Origin: Aquanectria penicillioides
Taxonomy: Eukaryota > Ascomycota > Sordariomycetes > Hypocreales > Nectriaceae
DNA length: 64,000 bases
Assembly: GCA_003415625.1 (NCBI GenBank)
Contig: PYIU01000004.1
Span: forward strand, 1,054,001-1,118,000
Direction of reading: 5' to 3'
This document shows positions 23,906 to 35,282 of this stretch, in pieces. The notes beneath the pieces are model-generated. The model did not search any database. It saw only the letters and a program-made list of their open reading frames with translations, and was not told the DNA's origin. Position 1 is the stretch's first letter; every line of letters begins with the position of its first letter. The position numbers and the translations under genes are program-made.

Positions 23906-24864
23906 AGCCACGGATGTAGCTCGATGTTGTTGGGGAAGCATCATGAGATGCATGTTGTGGTGTTGAAATGAGGAAACAGGAACGAGACCATGACCCAAGT
24001 ATCAATCGATAAATGAGAAAACCTAGCCTCAAGCCCAAGACAAACAAAAACTTCAGCAAATTTCTCAGGCCCTTTATCGTGACTACCAATGAACTCGGTA
24101 GCCAGCGGCCTTGGGAAACATTCAGCATATTGAAAATGTCCTACTCAGCCCATTATGTGGACAAGACTGGCTTGAAGACCAACTTGCGGGAGGGCATACT
24201 CATATGATGACATACTACCACCATCATAATCCCAGGCCTGAATATTTCCAACAAACTACCAGGCAAGCTTTCTTTCACCTCCTTCTGGTTCCCTGTTCAT
24301 AGGCAGCCATTGCAACATGGATCCATCTACTCCGTATCCCTAGGCGAACTTCCCAGGAGCATTTTCCGTCTCCAACCACCCCTGTCTGACCTGGCCACGA
24401 AACCTGCAGTTGCAATCTCCATTCCGATTATCCGAACCTGGATTTCTTTCTCCCCCCGGACCAAAGAAAAACCCGCTTGTCTTGTTTCACCCGATGGATC
24501 TAGATGTGGAGGCTTGGCGCTGTCGAAGCATAATAAGCACGCCCATCGCAACTTCGTGGGGCTTTCCGAATTGGGTAAGCGGCGCGAACATCCCTGTAAT
24601 AACGAAGGTCACTCAACTTGATGACGATGCCAGCCTTGACATTCGCGACTCCGAAGAGCCGAAAGAATGAGCTGTGAAAAGTATAAATATGTAAGGATAT
24701 CTCTGCTGTTAAAGGCATCCTTTCTTCAGAACATCGCAACCAGCTACAGCCATCTCTTCAATCCTCCTCCCTTCCCAGTTTCTCACTATCAAAACACCAA
24801 CAAACTCCCACTTACACATTATCATCATCTCTTTCCAAAGAAACAATAACCCCAACTCACCAAG
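23906..24864. other. Promoter interval of the cupin gene
   Basis: About 1 kb of ordinary intergenic sequence; small open frames at 24310-24670 have no recognisable domain. Pyrimidine-rich leader and A-rich context directly before the cupin ATG. Confidence 0.55.
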
Positions 24865-25401
24865 ATGGATTCCAACGCTGTTACCAACTCTTCTTCCGAG
24901 ACCACTCTTCTCCCTCGCCTTGTGCGAACTACCCACACCGAAGATGGCACCTCCGTCTTTGCCTCTGATGGCCTTGTCGAAGCCTTCATGCCCTTTGGCC
25001 CCAAGTCCGGCGCCTTCACCATCTTTGACATTCGACAGTCCGTTCCTGTGAACAACCGAGATGCCATACCCGAGTTCGCCAACACCCTCCCCCGCTGCCC
25101 TCCTGGCGGCGCCATCTTCAGCACCAGTCAGATCCCACCCGGAGCCGGCTCCCCAATGCACCGAACCCAGAGCATTGACTACTGCGTCATCCTCTCCGGG
25201 GAGATCGTCCTTGCGCTTGACGGAGGTGAAGAGAAGACCCTCAAATCCGGAGACATGCTTGTGCAGCAGGGTGTCAACCACCAATGGGTCAACCGCACCG
25301 AGGCTCCATGCAAGATGCTCTTTGTCATGCTGGGTGCAGAGCAGCTTGTGCTCAAGGATGGAACTGTTCTGGAAGAGACAGTCTTTGGTGGCAAGAAATA
25401 A
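24865..25401 (+). CDS. Single-domain cupin protein
   Basis: Intronless 178-residue protein with one cupin barrel in the C-terminal half. Motif 1 is GAGSPMHRTQSIDYCVILSG and motif 2 is GDMLVQQGVNHQWVN. Compared with the consensus metal ligands, motif 1 keeps one His and has Asp in place of Glu, while motif 2 keeps the His and final Asn but lacks the Pro. Metal binding may therefore be altered. The start is the ATG at 24865 with the good context CAAGATGG. Proteins of this type occur beside secondary-metabolism and catabolic genes in filamentous fungi, but no such enzymes are next to it here. It is convergent with a Zn2Cys6 regulator 75 bases away. Function unknown. Confidence 0.85.
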   Translation: MDSNAVTNSSSETTLLPRLVRTTHTEDGTSVFASDGLVEAFMPFGPKSGAFTIFDIRQSVPVNNRDAIPEFANTLPRCPPGGAIFSTSQIPPGAGSPMHRTQSIDYCVILSGEIVLALDGGEEKTLKSGDMLVQQGVNHQWVNRTEAPCKMLFVMLGAEQLVLKDGTVLEETVFGGKK

Positions 25402-25475
25402 ACCGCTTTTAGTCAATTGATATTTGTATACGGATCATGTATCACTACGGAGAGTAGAAGCAAATATGTTCAGAG

Positions 25476-27246
25476 TTAGACCATTGATAGAGCCCCCAAA
25501 TTTGACCTCATTCCTGTACAATCCCGAATTCTGTCGAAAACCTCTTGTGCAATAGCTTTCTGCGACGTAGTTGTCTTTCCATTCAGATCTTTAATAATCT
25601 TTATCGGCCACAGTAGCAGATATGCGCCAACTCCTTGACACCGAGGCGGCCTCGATGGATCAGGCAGGCAGCGACCTAGATGGTCTATGTCTCCCAATGA
25701 TTGCGGAACTGTGGCCAAGACCTCATCAGCTAGAGCTTCGATTTGCACCAGCGATGACCATCTCTCATCCCTTATCATGGACTGTGCGTCGATGTGTTGC
25801 TCCACGTTTGGCATCGACAAAGCCTTTTCTAGACAAGCCAACAGCTTTTGGTGCAAGATGATTCGAGCCGTGCGGTGGTAGTTCCACTCGTAAGCCATCC
25901 ACACATCCCGATGAAGCTCCATCTTCTCAGGAAGGTGGCTGATGGCTTCTTTGTCGCCGAAAATGTCGCTCCGTTTGAGTGTCTTGAAAGACCATTCGGG
26001 CCTGTTCCGCCACAGCACCGTCTTTTGATCGAGGCGGACCATTTCAGGAAATAGTTGCAGGAATTGCGGAAAGTCGACTCCACCTGTGCTCAAAGCCTGA
26101 AGGATCTCATTTGCTCTCTGGCAGATTGTAGAAATATCCAGCGCATCCTTCTCCAGGCGCACGGAAGACATCTCTTCATTGAGGGTCTCAAGCCAACCTC
26201 TTGATTCTGGCATCGGGGGTAACTGCTTCGCGAGCTGTTGCTTTTGCTAGAAACCAAAACACCACGCTATCAGAATAGAATTCTCATTGACAGATAGATT
26301 TGGTCCTTACCAAACGGTGATGGGCTAGACGAAACAGACCCCAGCCTCGGGGATCGTAAAATTGCTCATGGCCACGGAGTCTTAGGATATGCGCCATGCC
26401 TTGCGCGTGGGACCCAACGGATGCTGCTTGCGGCATGAACAATGTCTTTAATCATGACCGTTAGTTGAATCAACTTCAAGATTCGCCCATCCTCAATTCG
26501 TACCTCAAATATGTCCAAAATTACCACGGCCATTAGGTCATGATCGTCGGGGGCCTTGCCCTTCAGTGATAAGGACTTTCCAAGTGAGCCAAGGGCCTCT
26601 CCGTAGCATCCCAATGCCCTCGGAGCTAGATATTCTTTTCCTTCTTCTCTTGAAAGGTCTGCAAACCCAGCGGCTTGTACTGCCCATCGCAGAGCACGCC
26701 GCCCTTCGACATTTACCTCGTTGAACAGGCAAGGGAGATGTTCAAGGAAGCCGGGAGACGATGATTCGTTGCACGGGTAAATCACATACTTTTCCATGAA
26801 TGTCGAGACCGCCTGGTCTTCTAAAGCCGGGGGTTCCTTTCCGGGAGAATTCCCCTTCAGCCATGGATGGGCTGAGGGCAGCCTCAGAGCTGAAGTATCC
26901 AATGCATGGGTCACAGGAGCGCGTTCTGCCGACCTGCTTCGTGTCTCACGACTACCAGCAGAAGAAGAAGAGGAAGAACTGATGGACCCGGTCTGGCTTC
27001 TGAGCACGACTTTCTCCGTTTCATGCTTGAAGAGAAGGTCTACCTCGTCCCGATAGCCGACGCACAGCTCGTTGCGGGCGATGCATCGTTGGCATGAGGG
27101 GCGGCCACGGTCGCACTATGCGATCGATTGTGTGTCAACGATGACTTCTCAAGCACCCGTATGAAACCAATTACGCACGTGGACGCAGTGCCTACCTTTA
27201 CACGACGCTGGCGACAGCGGAGACAGCCTCGACTGCGGTGAGACAT
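25476..27246 (-). CDS. Zn2Cys6 transcription factor
   Basis: Fungal-specific regulator of 522 residues. Exons 27246-27196, 27115-26504, 26445-26311 and 26246-25476 total 1569 nt. The zinc cluster is CLRCRQRRVK joined to CDRGRPSCQRCIARNELC, with the perfect spacing CX2CX6CX6CX2CX6C. Intron 1 falls between the Lys and the third Cys of the cluster, so the DNA-binding domain exists only in spliced message. A Ser-rich linker follows, then a fungal TF domain-II-like region (HAQGMAHILRLRGHEQF at exon 3). The ATG at 27246 is two residues before HRSRGCLRC, the usual place. The target is unknown; its convergent partner is the cupin gene, so regulation of that gene is only a guess. Confidence 0.9.
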
Positions 27247-27678
27247 GGTGAAGAAGTAAGGTTGAAGTTGTTGTTGATAATGAGTGCCCCGCAGGCCCGA
27301 GCAAGCTAGCATGTTGGAAAGTTGAGCGCCCCCATGGACCTTGCCTTGTCCATCTAACTAGCTTATTATTTACATGCATGGCCTATTCCAGTATTCAGAT
27401 AAGTGTTACACCACACGTCCTAATAAATATCATTTATTTGGATAATTGGATATGAAAAACAAAAAAAAACAAAGCTTTGAACGGATGAGGTTATGACTTT
27501 GAATATCGCAACTGAGGGGCCTGGCCCTGTCCGCTGCAAGAGAGCAATGGCATGGCTTCTTTTCCAACTAAACGTTTAAGTCTACAATTAATCATTTCAA
27601 AGTTCAGTTACAAGGTATTGTAATGTACAGCCAAACTCCCCCCAACCCTTCTGGAATCCCACGCTAAAACAATATCAT
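27247..27678. other. Interval between Sas3 3' end and the regulator promoter
   Basis: 0.43 kb; AT-rich, with an A-run near 27460. It is the promoter of the Zn2Cys6 gene and the 3' flank of the acetyltransferase gene. No gene seen. Confidence 0.55.
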
Positions 27679-30600
27679 TCATACGTCCTCCCCTTCAGCA
27701 TCGACATCCTCTTCGATAATTTCGTGCTGTTCACGATCAGTTTCTGCTCCGGAAGCATCGTGATCGGACCCGTTTCCGTTGGCGGGCACGCCGTTGGTTA
27801 CTGCCGTCAATACAACGACTGAGTCTTGGGCTGGAGTGTCCTCAGTTGTGGGAGGTTCCTTGCCGCCAAGGTCCATGCCCTCAGAAATCGGGTTCAGTCG
27901 GACTTGTTTGTCGTTCCATCCAGGGGGAAGACCCGGCCCACTGTCGGCATTCCCATAATCGGATTTCTTGGTACCCTTCGGCCATCGTCCAGGTCCACGA
28001 CCAGTCCCGCCAGACTTTCGCTTGGATGAGCTCTTGGGGCGGGATGGTGTTGGTCGATGAGCGCTGCTGATGCTGCTTCCCCCAGGTCGCTTGGGCCTTG
28101 AACTGCTACTACTAGTTCGCTGCGCGGAGGGGCGGCTGATACTCTGGCGCGACCTGTCGTTGCGGCGGCTGCCTGCGGCGGCTGGGAAGATCTCGAATCG
28201 GGTGGGAGGGATGTCCCGATAAGGTAATGCCCACGGCTCGTGATCATCTTCATCAGCATCGTGCATCTCTTCATCTTCTGATGATTCGTCTTCCTTGTCT
28301 TCTGGTGCCACGGGCTCAATAGACTTAACTGGCATTGGCTCAGACTCCTCTGGCTCCGTCGACTCCATTGCATTTTTTGGCTTTTCCTCCGATTCGTGCT
28401 CGTCTGTGCCATTGGTAAGGGGTTGGACCTTTGGGTCGATATTATCAAGGCCCTCGTCCACCTTCGCTTCGTCATCCTCACGAGGCGCGATAGTATTGAT
28501 GGGGGGACCAAGTTCGAAGTTAACTGCGTTGCTGCGTCCCATCACATATGGGGTCCAGGCAAGAGCTTCAGGTTTTAATCTCACGTGGCCCTTGGCCTCC
28601 CACTTGGCGACATATTGTCGACAGTAGTCCATATCCACCCTGAATGCGTATAGTTTCGTCTGCGGGTCTCGAACCAAGGCTCGGAGGCCTTCCAACGCAG
28701 AGATGACATCGTCAGGTGTCATACCCGTGCCGTCAGATATCTTTTTAATGCTGAGCCCTTGCCTTTCGTACTCTTCACTGTCCATCACGTCGAGAAAGTA
28801 CCGGCACATAATTAAGCGCCAATAGTTGCGGTACGACACCAAGCCCATGTCAGACAATGGCTTTTCTGGAGAACCAGTCTTTTGCTCGACTTTTGTTAGC
28901 AAATAAGAAAAGTCGATAAGAAGGTTGCCATAGCCCTTCCGTTGGTGAATTGGCAGTGTCAAGATGCATGATACATTATTCTGGCTGCTGGCTCGTTTTT
29001 CTTTGGAGAAATACCCCACGAAGTGATAGCCGCAATCATCATACTCGCACAGCACATAGAACAGAAAGGGCTCTACATCATAGTAGAGTGTCTTTGAGCC
29101 GAGGAATAGCTTGGCAAGGAGGCATAGGTTCTGGCAGTACACTGGGTTTTTGCGGCCGTCAACTTCAAAGACCGATACCGACCCATATCGGTAAATCTCA
29201 TCGCCAGGCGGGTGCTTCGCGGGGCATTTGAGCTTGTGTCTCCAAGCGACATAGTCCGAGTTCATATACTTGAGACAGAACTCACAAATATACAGGACTC
29301 GGTTTCTGCTGTACTCGGCTGGATATGGTGCCGCATACCACGTGTCAATTTCCCAGCCGCCAAACTCGATGCATTCGATCTGACTGGCATTCTCGCTAGA
29401 CTTCTTGGGCTTTCGAATGGGCACATCGGCATCCGCCTGCATTGCAAAAACACGGGCCCTCCATTCGTCTTCTGCTTTCTGTTTTGCTTCATCGAACTTC
29501 CGACGATCCTCTGGAATAGGCAATGTCTTCGAAGTGTCGGCCTCTAATTCGTTAAGGATTCCTCCGTACGGCTTGCCTTTCATGTCTTCCGTCTCCCTAT
29601 CAAAGAAAGAATAAAATGGTTGTGAATAATTGTCCGAAGTAAATGGTGTAGGAAGAACTGGAACTGGAGTGGGAGCTGGAGGAGGGTTGTTCTTCGGTGT
29701 GGCCACCGGTCGTGCAGGGGTTGGCTTGACAGCGCTTCCCGGAGCTCGTCTTCTATCACGTTTTCTTCGAGAGAGGATTTCCTTTAGGTTTCCTGGTCGA
29801 ACTTGGATCTTCAAGACCAAGGTTGTTCGGGTACGCTTTTCAATCGTGACTGGGGGAGGCCGGGTAACTTTGAGTCGAAGTGTTCTCGAAGAATGCTGCC
29901 TTCTGGGTTCCGTAGAATTCCTAGCGTCCTCGTTAGACAGACTAGGTTCAATTGATGGGTTTCGTCGGCGCTTTCTCAGTGACCCGACGCTGTCCTCAGG
30001 CTCGAGAGATGATGACTTGCGCTTCCTCAAAGCTCGAGACCCGTCAGTGGAACCTTCATTGATCAAATCCTCATTCAACACTGAAGGTGACGTGGAACTG
30101 TCAACCACTGACTGAGATGGCTGCAATTCTCCGACGAGATCTACGCCATCTGATTGTTGTGAAACGAGGTGAACATTGTCATCCACGCTATGGTCATCCA
30201 GATCATGATCCAAGTCTGAATCGTCATGATAGCACTCAGGGCACTTCCAGTTTTTAGGGTCTGCGAAAGTCAGCGTTTGGTATAGCTTCCCAAGGGTACT
30301 AGGACTGACTATTATCTTCGCTCATCGCGGCTGCATCTCGGGCACACTGTTGATGCGCTGGGATCCGTTAGTCGATTTTCACCACCCGCAGAGAAAAGAG
30401 GCCATACCATTCTCTCCACAACTTCCACAAGAAAGAAATGCTTCAAAGTCCTCGCTAGGGTCATTTTCTTCATCCTGCTTGCAGAACAGGCAGTTGTTCG
30501 AGGGTAGAGCTTCTGAATCTTCCTCATCCTCATCTGCGCCCCCAGCATTTTCCCACGGCGGTTCTTCATCAGAATCTTCGTCAATTACGGTCGGCGCATC

Positions 30601-31026
30601 GGATGGGTCGCTGTCCGACTCTTCATCGTCCGTTTCTCCTGGTTTGAATTTGACTGCCCCTACAGCTTCCTCTTGGTCATATTCTTCCCCTTCAGCATCC
30701 ACGTCTCCTTCTTCTTCGATGTCGACTTGTTCATGCTCATTATGATCATGAACCGAAATTTGTTGATGCAGGAGAAAATCATTGTCTTCTTCCCCTTCAG
30801 CATCTTCGTCAAGCTCTTCACCTGACGCATCGCGGTCGCTGAAGTCGCCATCTTCTTCCTCACCAGCTACATCGTCGGTGCTGGCTCTCATTCCGACCCT
30901 ATGTGATTCCATAATGTGATTTGCGGGTGCCTCGCCGGGGGTGCCTGCGGTTTCGTACTCTGCGTCTTCATCGGAGAGCATGACGCTCTGTTGGAGTTCC
31001 TCTTCCATCGCTTGTGCGCTTGCCAT
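27679..31026 (-). CDS. SAS3: MYST histone acetyltransferase, Sas3/Mst2 type, with PHD finger
   Basis: Catalytic subunit expected in a NuA3-type complex acetylating histone H3. Exons 31026-30408, 30357-30310 and 30260-27679 give 3249 nt and 1082 residues. The N-terminus is very acidic; a PHD-type finger at about 176-235 is rebuilt across three exons (NCLFCKQDEEN, then FLSCGSCGEN, AHQQCARD and WKCPECYHDD). The MYST domain (about 525-790) has the C2HC finger CEFCLKYMNSDYVAWRHKLK, the catalytic Cys in SCILTLP (about 654), the acetyl-CoA loop HQRKGYGNLL and the Glu in GSPEKPLSDMG (about 688). A long Ser/Lys-rich tail follows. PHD plus MYST in one chain recalls animal MOZ/KAT6, whereas budding yeast Sas3 lacks a PHD finger. 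Confidence 0.92.
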
Positions 31027-31728
31027 AGTTACCCCTTCGTCCTTACAAGAAAGCAGCAGTATGGCAAATCTTGGCTTCGCATATCGATTGCGATCGGGAC
31101 GTTGGGATGGATTTCTCGTGGTGTGGTCACGGTCGGTTCATGACGAGAGTTGCCGAGACGCGGTCGTGATCGAAGGGCGTTGCCTCGGCACTGGGCACGC
31201 AGTGCCGTTAACGTTGAGGCAATTGTTACCTTGGGCACCCAGGGCCTGAATGTAGCAAAGAATGCGCCAGAAATCTGATTACCTGACCGAAGCTTCAAGA
31301 ATGATGGCAGAGAGCGTCGCCGTTGGATCAAGGTCAAGTCGCGTTGATCATGATGTGTCAACCAAAGGTCGCGGGAGCTGGTTACCACAGTGCGTGCGAC
31401 GGCGGCCATCAAGGCGTTGCACCTAATTTCTGAGTAATAGCCGTGCGAGTCCAGAAAGGCGCTAACTGTCCCCAACATGCAGGGGTGTGGGACTTAGCGA
31501 CTGATGCCGGTTCCTGTTGTGGCCTCAGGCATCAGCTCAATCACCAATCACTCGATCGTCAATGGCTCGGGTCATCGTGAGCTTCAAGACCAAGGCCCGG
31601 CCGTTCGGAATCCTCACGACTACCCCGACAGCCCCGAGAGACAGGTAAAACCTGGTCAATTCGACTCCTCGACCGACGAACGACACATCGAGCATCCTCA
31701 AGCCTGCCCAGGCAGCATCGTTGCGATC
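31027..31728. other. Divergent promoter region, Sas3 and complex I subunit
   Basis: 0.7 kb between two starts. From 31504 an ATG frame continues in phase, without a stop, into the complex I start at 31729; it is treated as 5' leader because conservation begins at MPVPFEALLPY. Confidence 0.55.
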
Positions 31729-32217
31729 ATGCCCGTCCCTTTCGAAGCCCTCCTTCCTTATGCCATCATGATTGGTGTATGTAACCTGGGATGACTGCTT
31801 GGTCTAATTTGACAAAGACTCATGGATCAATAGATGTTCGGTATCTCTGGTACCGGACTTGCTGTCATTAAGACCTGGCAGAACGAGGGAAAGCGACCTC
31901 GCTACTCGATTGACCAGTGGGACAAGGTATGTTGTGTTATCCCGCGTCTTGGTTTGTTGCCGATACTAATTACCGCCTTAGCAAAGTATGAGTTGCCCCA
32001 ATCTCGTTCGTTCGATATTACCGCCCGTACTTACCGATTGTTTAGTGATGGAGCGTGATCGTCGACTCACCGGCTCCCTACGAGGACAGACAGATAAGCC
32101 TGATGCTCCTCCTGGCTTCGAGCTGAACAACCCTTGGAAGGTGGGCTCCACCTCATCTGCTGAAGAAATACCTATCACTAACTCAAGGCTATACAGTTGG
32201 AGACACGCTTTGCCTAG
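31729..32217 (+). CDS. NDUFA1: NADH:ubiquinone oxidoreductase MWFE-type subunit
   Basis: Single-span accessory subunit of mitochondrial complex I (NDUFA1/MWFE, 9.8 kDa in Neurospora). Five exons: 31729-31776, 31834-31926, 31982-31985, 32046-32140, 32197-32217, total 261 nt and 86 residues, the family length. The protein starts MPVPFEALLPYAIMIG, continues into the membrane span MFGISGTGLAVIKTWQNEGK, then SIDQWDKQMMERDRRLTGS, and ends NNPWKLETRFA. Exon 3 is only four bases (CAAA), flanked by TTAG and GTATGAG, and is needed to give DKQMMERD. Introns are 55-60 bases. An in-frame ATG at 31504 could extend the N-terminus by 75 residues but lacks conservation. Confidence 0.92.
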
Positions 32218-32453
32218 AAAACCGAATGCATTGGCTGAACAACATCACCGAAGTGCCACACGCGGTGAAACGCGCATATGGCAAGTGCATATATTGAAAT
32301 GGACGAAGCATTGGGCCATGTAGGCTTTAGGGAAACCAGGACGACGAATAAAACAAAAATACTCTTTTAAAGATGGCCTTTCAATGTTTTAATGACCCGT
32401 CACCGCGACGAAGTGGGAAGAACTTGTCCAGGTCTCGCATCGCGAGCTATTTA

Positions 32454-33629
32454 TTATATTGTTATCTCTGCCCTGTTCTTATTGAGGGTCTCCAGCAGTG
32501 TGCAAGCCTGACAGATTGCTTGGCTCGACATGTATCCGCATTTAATGCATTGTCCTAATGTTTGCATCGGGCCTGATGGACTCTCCTTCTGCCGCCGAGT
32601 GCGAATAGGCAATGCTACTGCCTCCTCCTCAACGCTTGGCGTTCCTTTTGATGTGATTTCCGTCTCTAAGGCTTCAGATTGTGCCTGGTTCTTGAGCTTG
32701 ACCTCAACCTGTGCCATCTCGTTTCCTGATGTACGGCCATTTGCTGATCCGCAACCTCCCACGCTCTCACCATCATCACAGGCGCACGCGCCTTGGCCCT
32801 TGTCAGGTGTTAACCGAGCCATGTCTTCTCCACTTCTGACTATATCCAAGATCGCACTTGGTCTGACTCTTTCCAAGTTCTTGATCAGACCTCGTGCCGT
32901 GCCTCGGAAAGCCTCTGGGCTGTAGATACACTCGGTACTGAAGTAGTCCAGCTTTTTGTGATGGGCATATAATACAATCTCCTTCTCATATGCGTATTTG
33001 AGAGGCTTACTCCTCATAACGTCACTGTTGGAATCTCCAGTGACGATACTCGTGCTTCGTGCCAAACGAGGTAGGTCACCTCGGAGGAGGTTCATCAGTA
33101 CCGTCTCCGCGATGTCGTCGGCGTTGTGACCCGTCACGACGTGTTTAATCCCGAGTTTCTTTGCTCCACGGTCCAAAGCTTGTCGTCGAAACACGCCGCA
33201 ATACGTGCAGTTGCCTTTTTTGCCGATTGTTTCAACAACTTGATCCATCGTCCATCCGTAAAGCTCGTCGTACCCAACGATTTCTAGAGGCATATCGTAT
33301 TGAACGGCGTTTCGCTTCACCGTTTCTAAGGAGTCATCTCGATATCCTTTGATGCCTTCGTCGACACTCAATAATACCAAGTTCAGTTCATAGTTATGCC
33401 GTTCGTTTAGGGTTTTCATGACAGAAGCCAATACCGTCGAGTCTTTGCCGCCTGATGCTCCAATAGCGACCCTTTCACCTGGGAAGAAGAGTTTGGAGGA
33501 TGTAATAGTGTGGTGAACCTCATCTTCAAAGACCCTGAGAAAGCAATCTCGACATAATTTGTGGTGGTTCTTAGGCCGTTTTACAACAGCTCGGTTGTTC
33601 TGGCACCGTACACAAGGCGTAGGCGGCAT
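32454..33629 (-). CDS. NCS6: Cytoplasmic tRNA 2-thiolation protein Ncs6/Ctu1
   Basis: Adenylates U34 of cytosolic tRNAs for Lys, Gln and Glu and helps transfer sulfur from Urm1, with partner Ncs2. Single exon, 391 residues. An N-terminal zinc-ribbon-like block ([14 protein letters not shown] ... LCRDC) precedes the PP-loop SGGKDS at residues 59-64; [13 protein letters not shown] and [20 protein letters not shown] follow. The C-terminal zinc motif is [17 protein letters not shown] poorly conserved, Cys/Gly/Glu-rich insert of about 80 residues lies before that motif. The ATG at 33629 starts directly at the conserved MPPTPCVRC. Confidence 0.95.
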   Translation of the reverse strand: MPPTPCVRCQNNRAVVKRPKNHHKLCRDCFLRVFEDEVHHTITSSKLFFPGERVAIGASGGKDSTVLASVMKTLNERHNYELNLVLLSVDEGIKGYRDDSLETVKRNAVQYDMPLEIVGYDELYGWTMDQVVETIGKKGNCTYCGVFRRQALDRGAKKLGIKHVVTGHNADDIAETVLMNLLRGDLPRLARSTSIVTGDSNSDVMRSKPLKYAYEKEIVLYAHHKKLDYFSTECIYSPEAFRGTARGLIKNLERVRPSAILDIVRSGEDMARLTPDKGQGACACDDGESVGGCGSANGRTSGNEMAQVEVKLKNQAQSEALETEITSKGTPSVEEEAVALPIRTRRQKESPSGPMQTLGQCIKCGYMSSQAICQACTLLETLNKNRAEITI

Positions 33630-34140
33630 CTTGGAAGGGCAAAGGGCTTATTTCTGTAGTGGTCTTGATCTTGTTCTTTTGCAGGATTGATTGTGTGTGA
33701 GAAGACGGAGAAGATTTGTTCTCCTTGTGGTAGTTGAAAGGAGAGATTTCTGCAAATCAGGTTCGGGATAGCCCCTGAGCGTCTACTCGGGTGAAATAGT
33801 CAAGAGATTGATATCTGAACTCCAGCTGTTCAAAAACCCAACATGTTCATTACTCATACACTCAAGGCTGTACCAAACCTGCCTAACATTGAATGCACTG
33901 TGCACACTGTAGACGGCTCTCTGGTCACGTGAGAGCTCGGTAGCCACGCACCAGCCCCTCCGAGACTTTTTTTGTGGAGAGTGACTAGTGGAACCCCGGC
34001 AGCGTTGGAAGCCCTAATTTTCATTCACGACCGAAAATCAATCTCGCTCGTGCCTTTTTTTTAGATTCTTCGTCACTCATCCACCATCCCATCCCGGACT
34101 TTTGCTCTTCAACCCGCGAGCACTCACCCAAAGATCCAAG
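33630..34140. other. Divergent promoter region, Ncs6 and eL8
   Basis: 0.5 kb between two starts, with T-runs and pyrimidine-rich leader close to the eL8 ATG. It contains the CCCTAA motif listed separately. Confidence 0.6.
34012..34017 (+). promoter_or_regulatory. CCCTAA motif upstream of eL8
   Basis: CCCTAA sits 124-129 bases before the eL8 ATG. This Tbf1-type (telomere-repeat-like) motif is known in ribosomal protein promoters of many ascomycetes. Assignment is by motif and position only. Confidence 0.4.
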
Positions 34141-35282
34141 ATGGTAAGTCATTAAACACCTGGACTCTAATGGCCACAGTTTTGTGAGTCAAATGCGCTC
34201 GCGCGCAATTGAGCCGCAGCGTCGCTTTCGACCTGCTGGTATTCCGCCTGTCGTTCCTCGTTGGACGCAGGTGAAGACAATGGCTGGAGATGTTAGGCGT
34301 GCGCAGAAATGCCACTACCTGCTCTCGTTAGAGTTCAGAGAAGACCCTTTGGCTTGAACGCCTTGCTGATATCTTCTTTTCTCAATGACAGCCTCCCAAG
34401 TCCGGCAAGAAAGTCGCCCCCGCCCCTTTCCCCCAAGGAAAGGCTGGCAAGAAGGCCCCTAAGGTAAGCATTCTCCAACCCCAAAATCTTGCAGTCGAAT
34501 TTTCTGACCACGGTCCAGAACCCTCTCCTCGAGAAGCGACCCCGTAACTTCGGTATCGGCCAGGACATTCAGCCCAAGCGCAATGTCTCCCGCATGGTTA
34601 AGTGGCCCGAGTATGTCCGCCTCCAGCGCCAAAAGAAGATCCTCCAGATGCGCCTCAAGGTTCCCCCGGCTCTTGCCCAGTTCCAGCACGTCCTCGACCG
34701 CAACACTGCCGCCCAGGCTTTCAAGCTCCTCAACAAGTACCGCCCTGAGACCAAGGTCGAGAAGAAGGAGCGTCTCCTCCAGGAGGCTACCGCCGTCAAG
34801 GAGGGCAAGAAGAAGGAGGATGTCTCCAAGAAGCCCTACACTGTCAAGTACGGTCTTAACCACGTCGTTGGCCTGATTGAGAACAAAAAGGCTTCTCTCG
34901 TCCTCATCCCCAACGATGTCGACCCCATCGAGCTCGTTGTCTTCCTCCCCTCTCTCTGCAAGAAGATGGGTGTCCCCTACGCCATTGTCAAGGGCAAGGC
35001 CCGTCTTGGCACTGTCGTTCACAAGAAGGTAAGATTTTTACTCAATAGTCAATCATGTTCTCATGCTAATTTTTTCTCAAGACCGCTGCCGTCCTCGCCA
35101 TCACAGAGGTTCGCTCCGAGGACAAGACCGAGCTTTCCAAGCTCGTCTCTGCCATCAAGGATGGTTTCCTGGAGAAGCACGAGAACGCCCGCCGACAGTG
35201 GGGTGGTGGTATCATGGGTGCTAAGGCCCAGAAGAAGATTGAGAAGAAGCAGAAGGCTATTGAGGCTGCTACCAAGATCTAA
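34141..35282 (+). CDS. RPL8: 60S ribosomal protein eL8 (L7a/Rpl8)
   Basis: Large-subunit ribosomal protein of 261 residues. Exons 34141-34143, 34392-34463, 34519-35028 and 35082-35282 total 786 nt. The first coding exon is only the ATG, followed at once by GTAAGT; exon 2 continues [13 protein letters not shown]. Recognisable blocks are [20 protein letters not shown], the L7Ae-type core [20 protein letters not shown] and [20 protein letters not shown], and the C-terminal [15 protein letters not shown]. Codon choice is strongly biased to C-ending codons, as expected for high expression. Intron 1 (34144-34391, 248 bases) is the longest in the gene; I searched it for C/D-box snoRNA motifs and saw none convincing. 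Confidence 0.96.

Noticed and set aside
24865..27246. Secondary-metabolite cluster hypothesis
   Set aside because: No synthase, oxidase, transporter or other tailoring enzyme is adjacent; only a cupin and one regulator.
34144..34391. Possible snoRNA in the long eL8 intron
   Set aside because: No convincing C box with matching D box near the expected ends.
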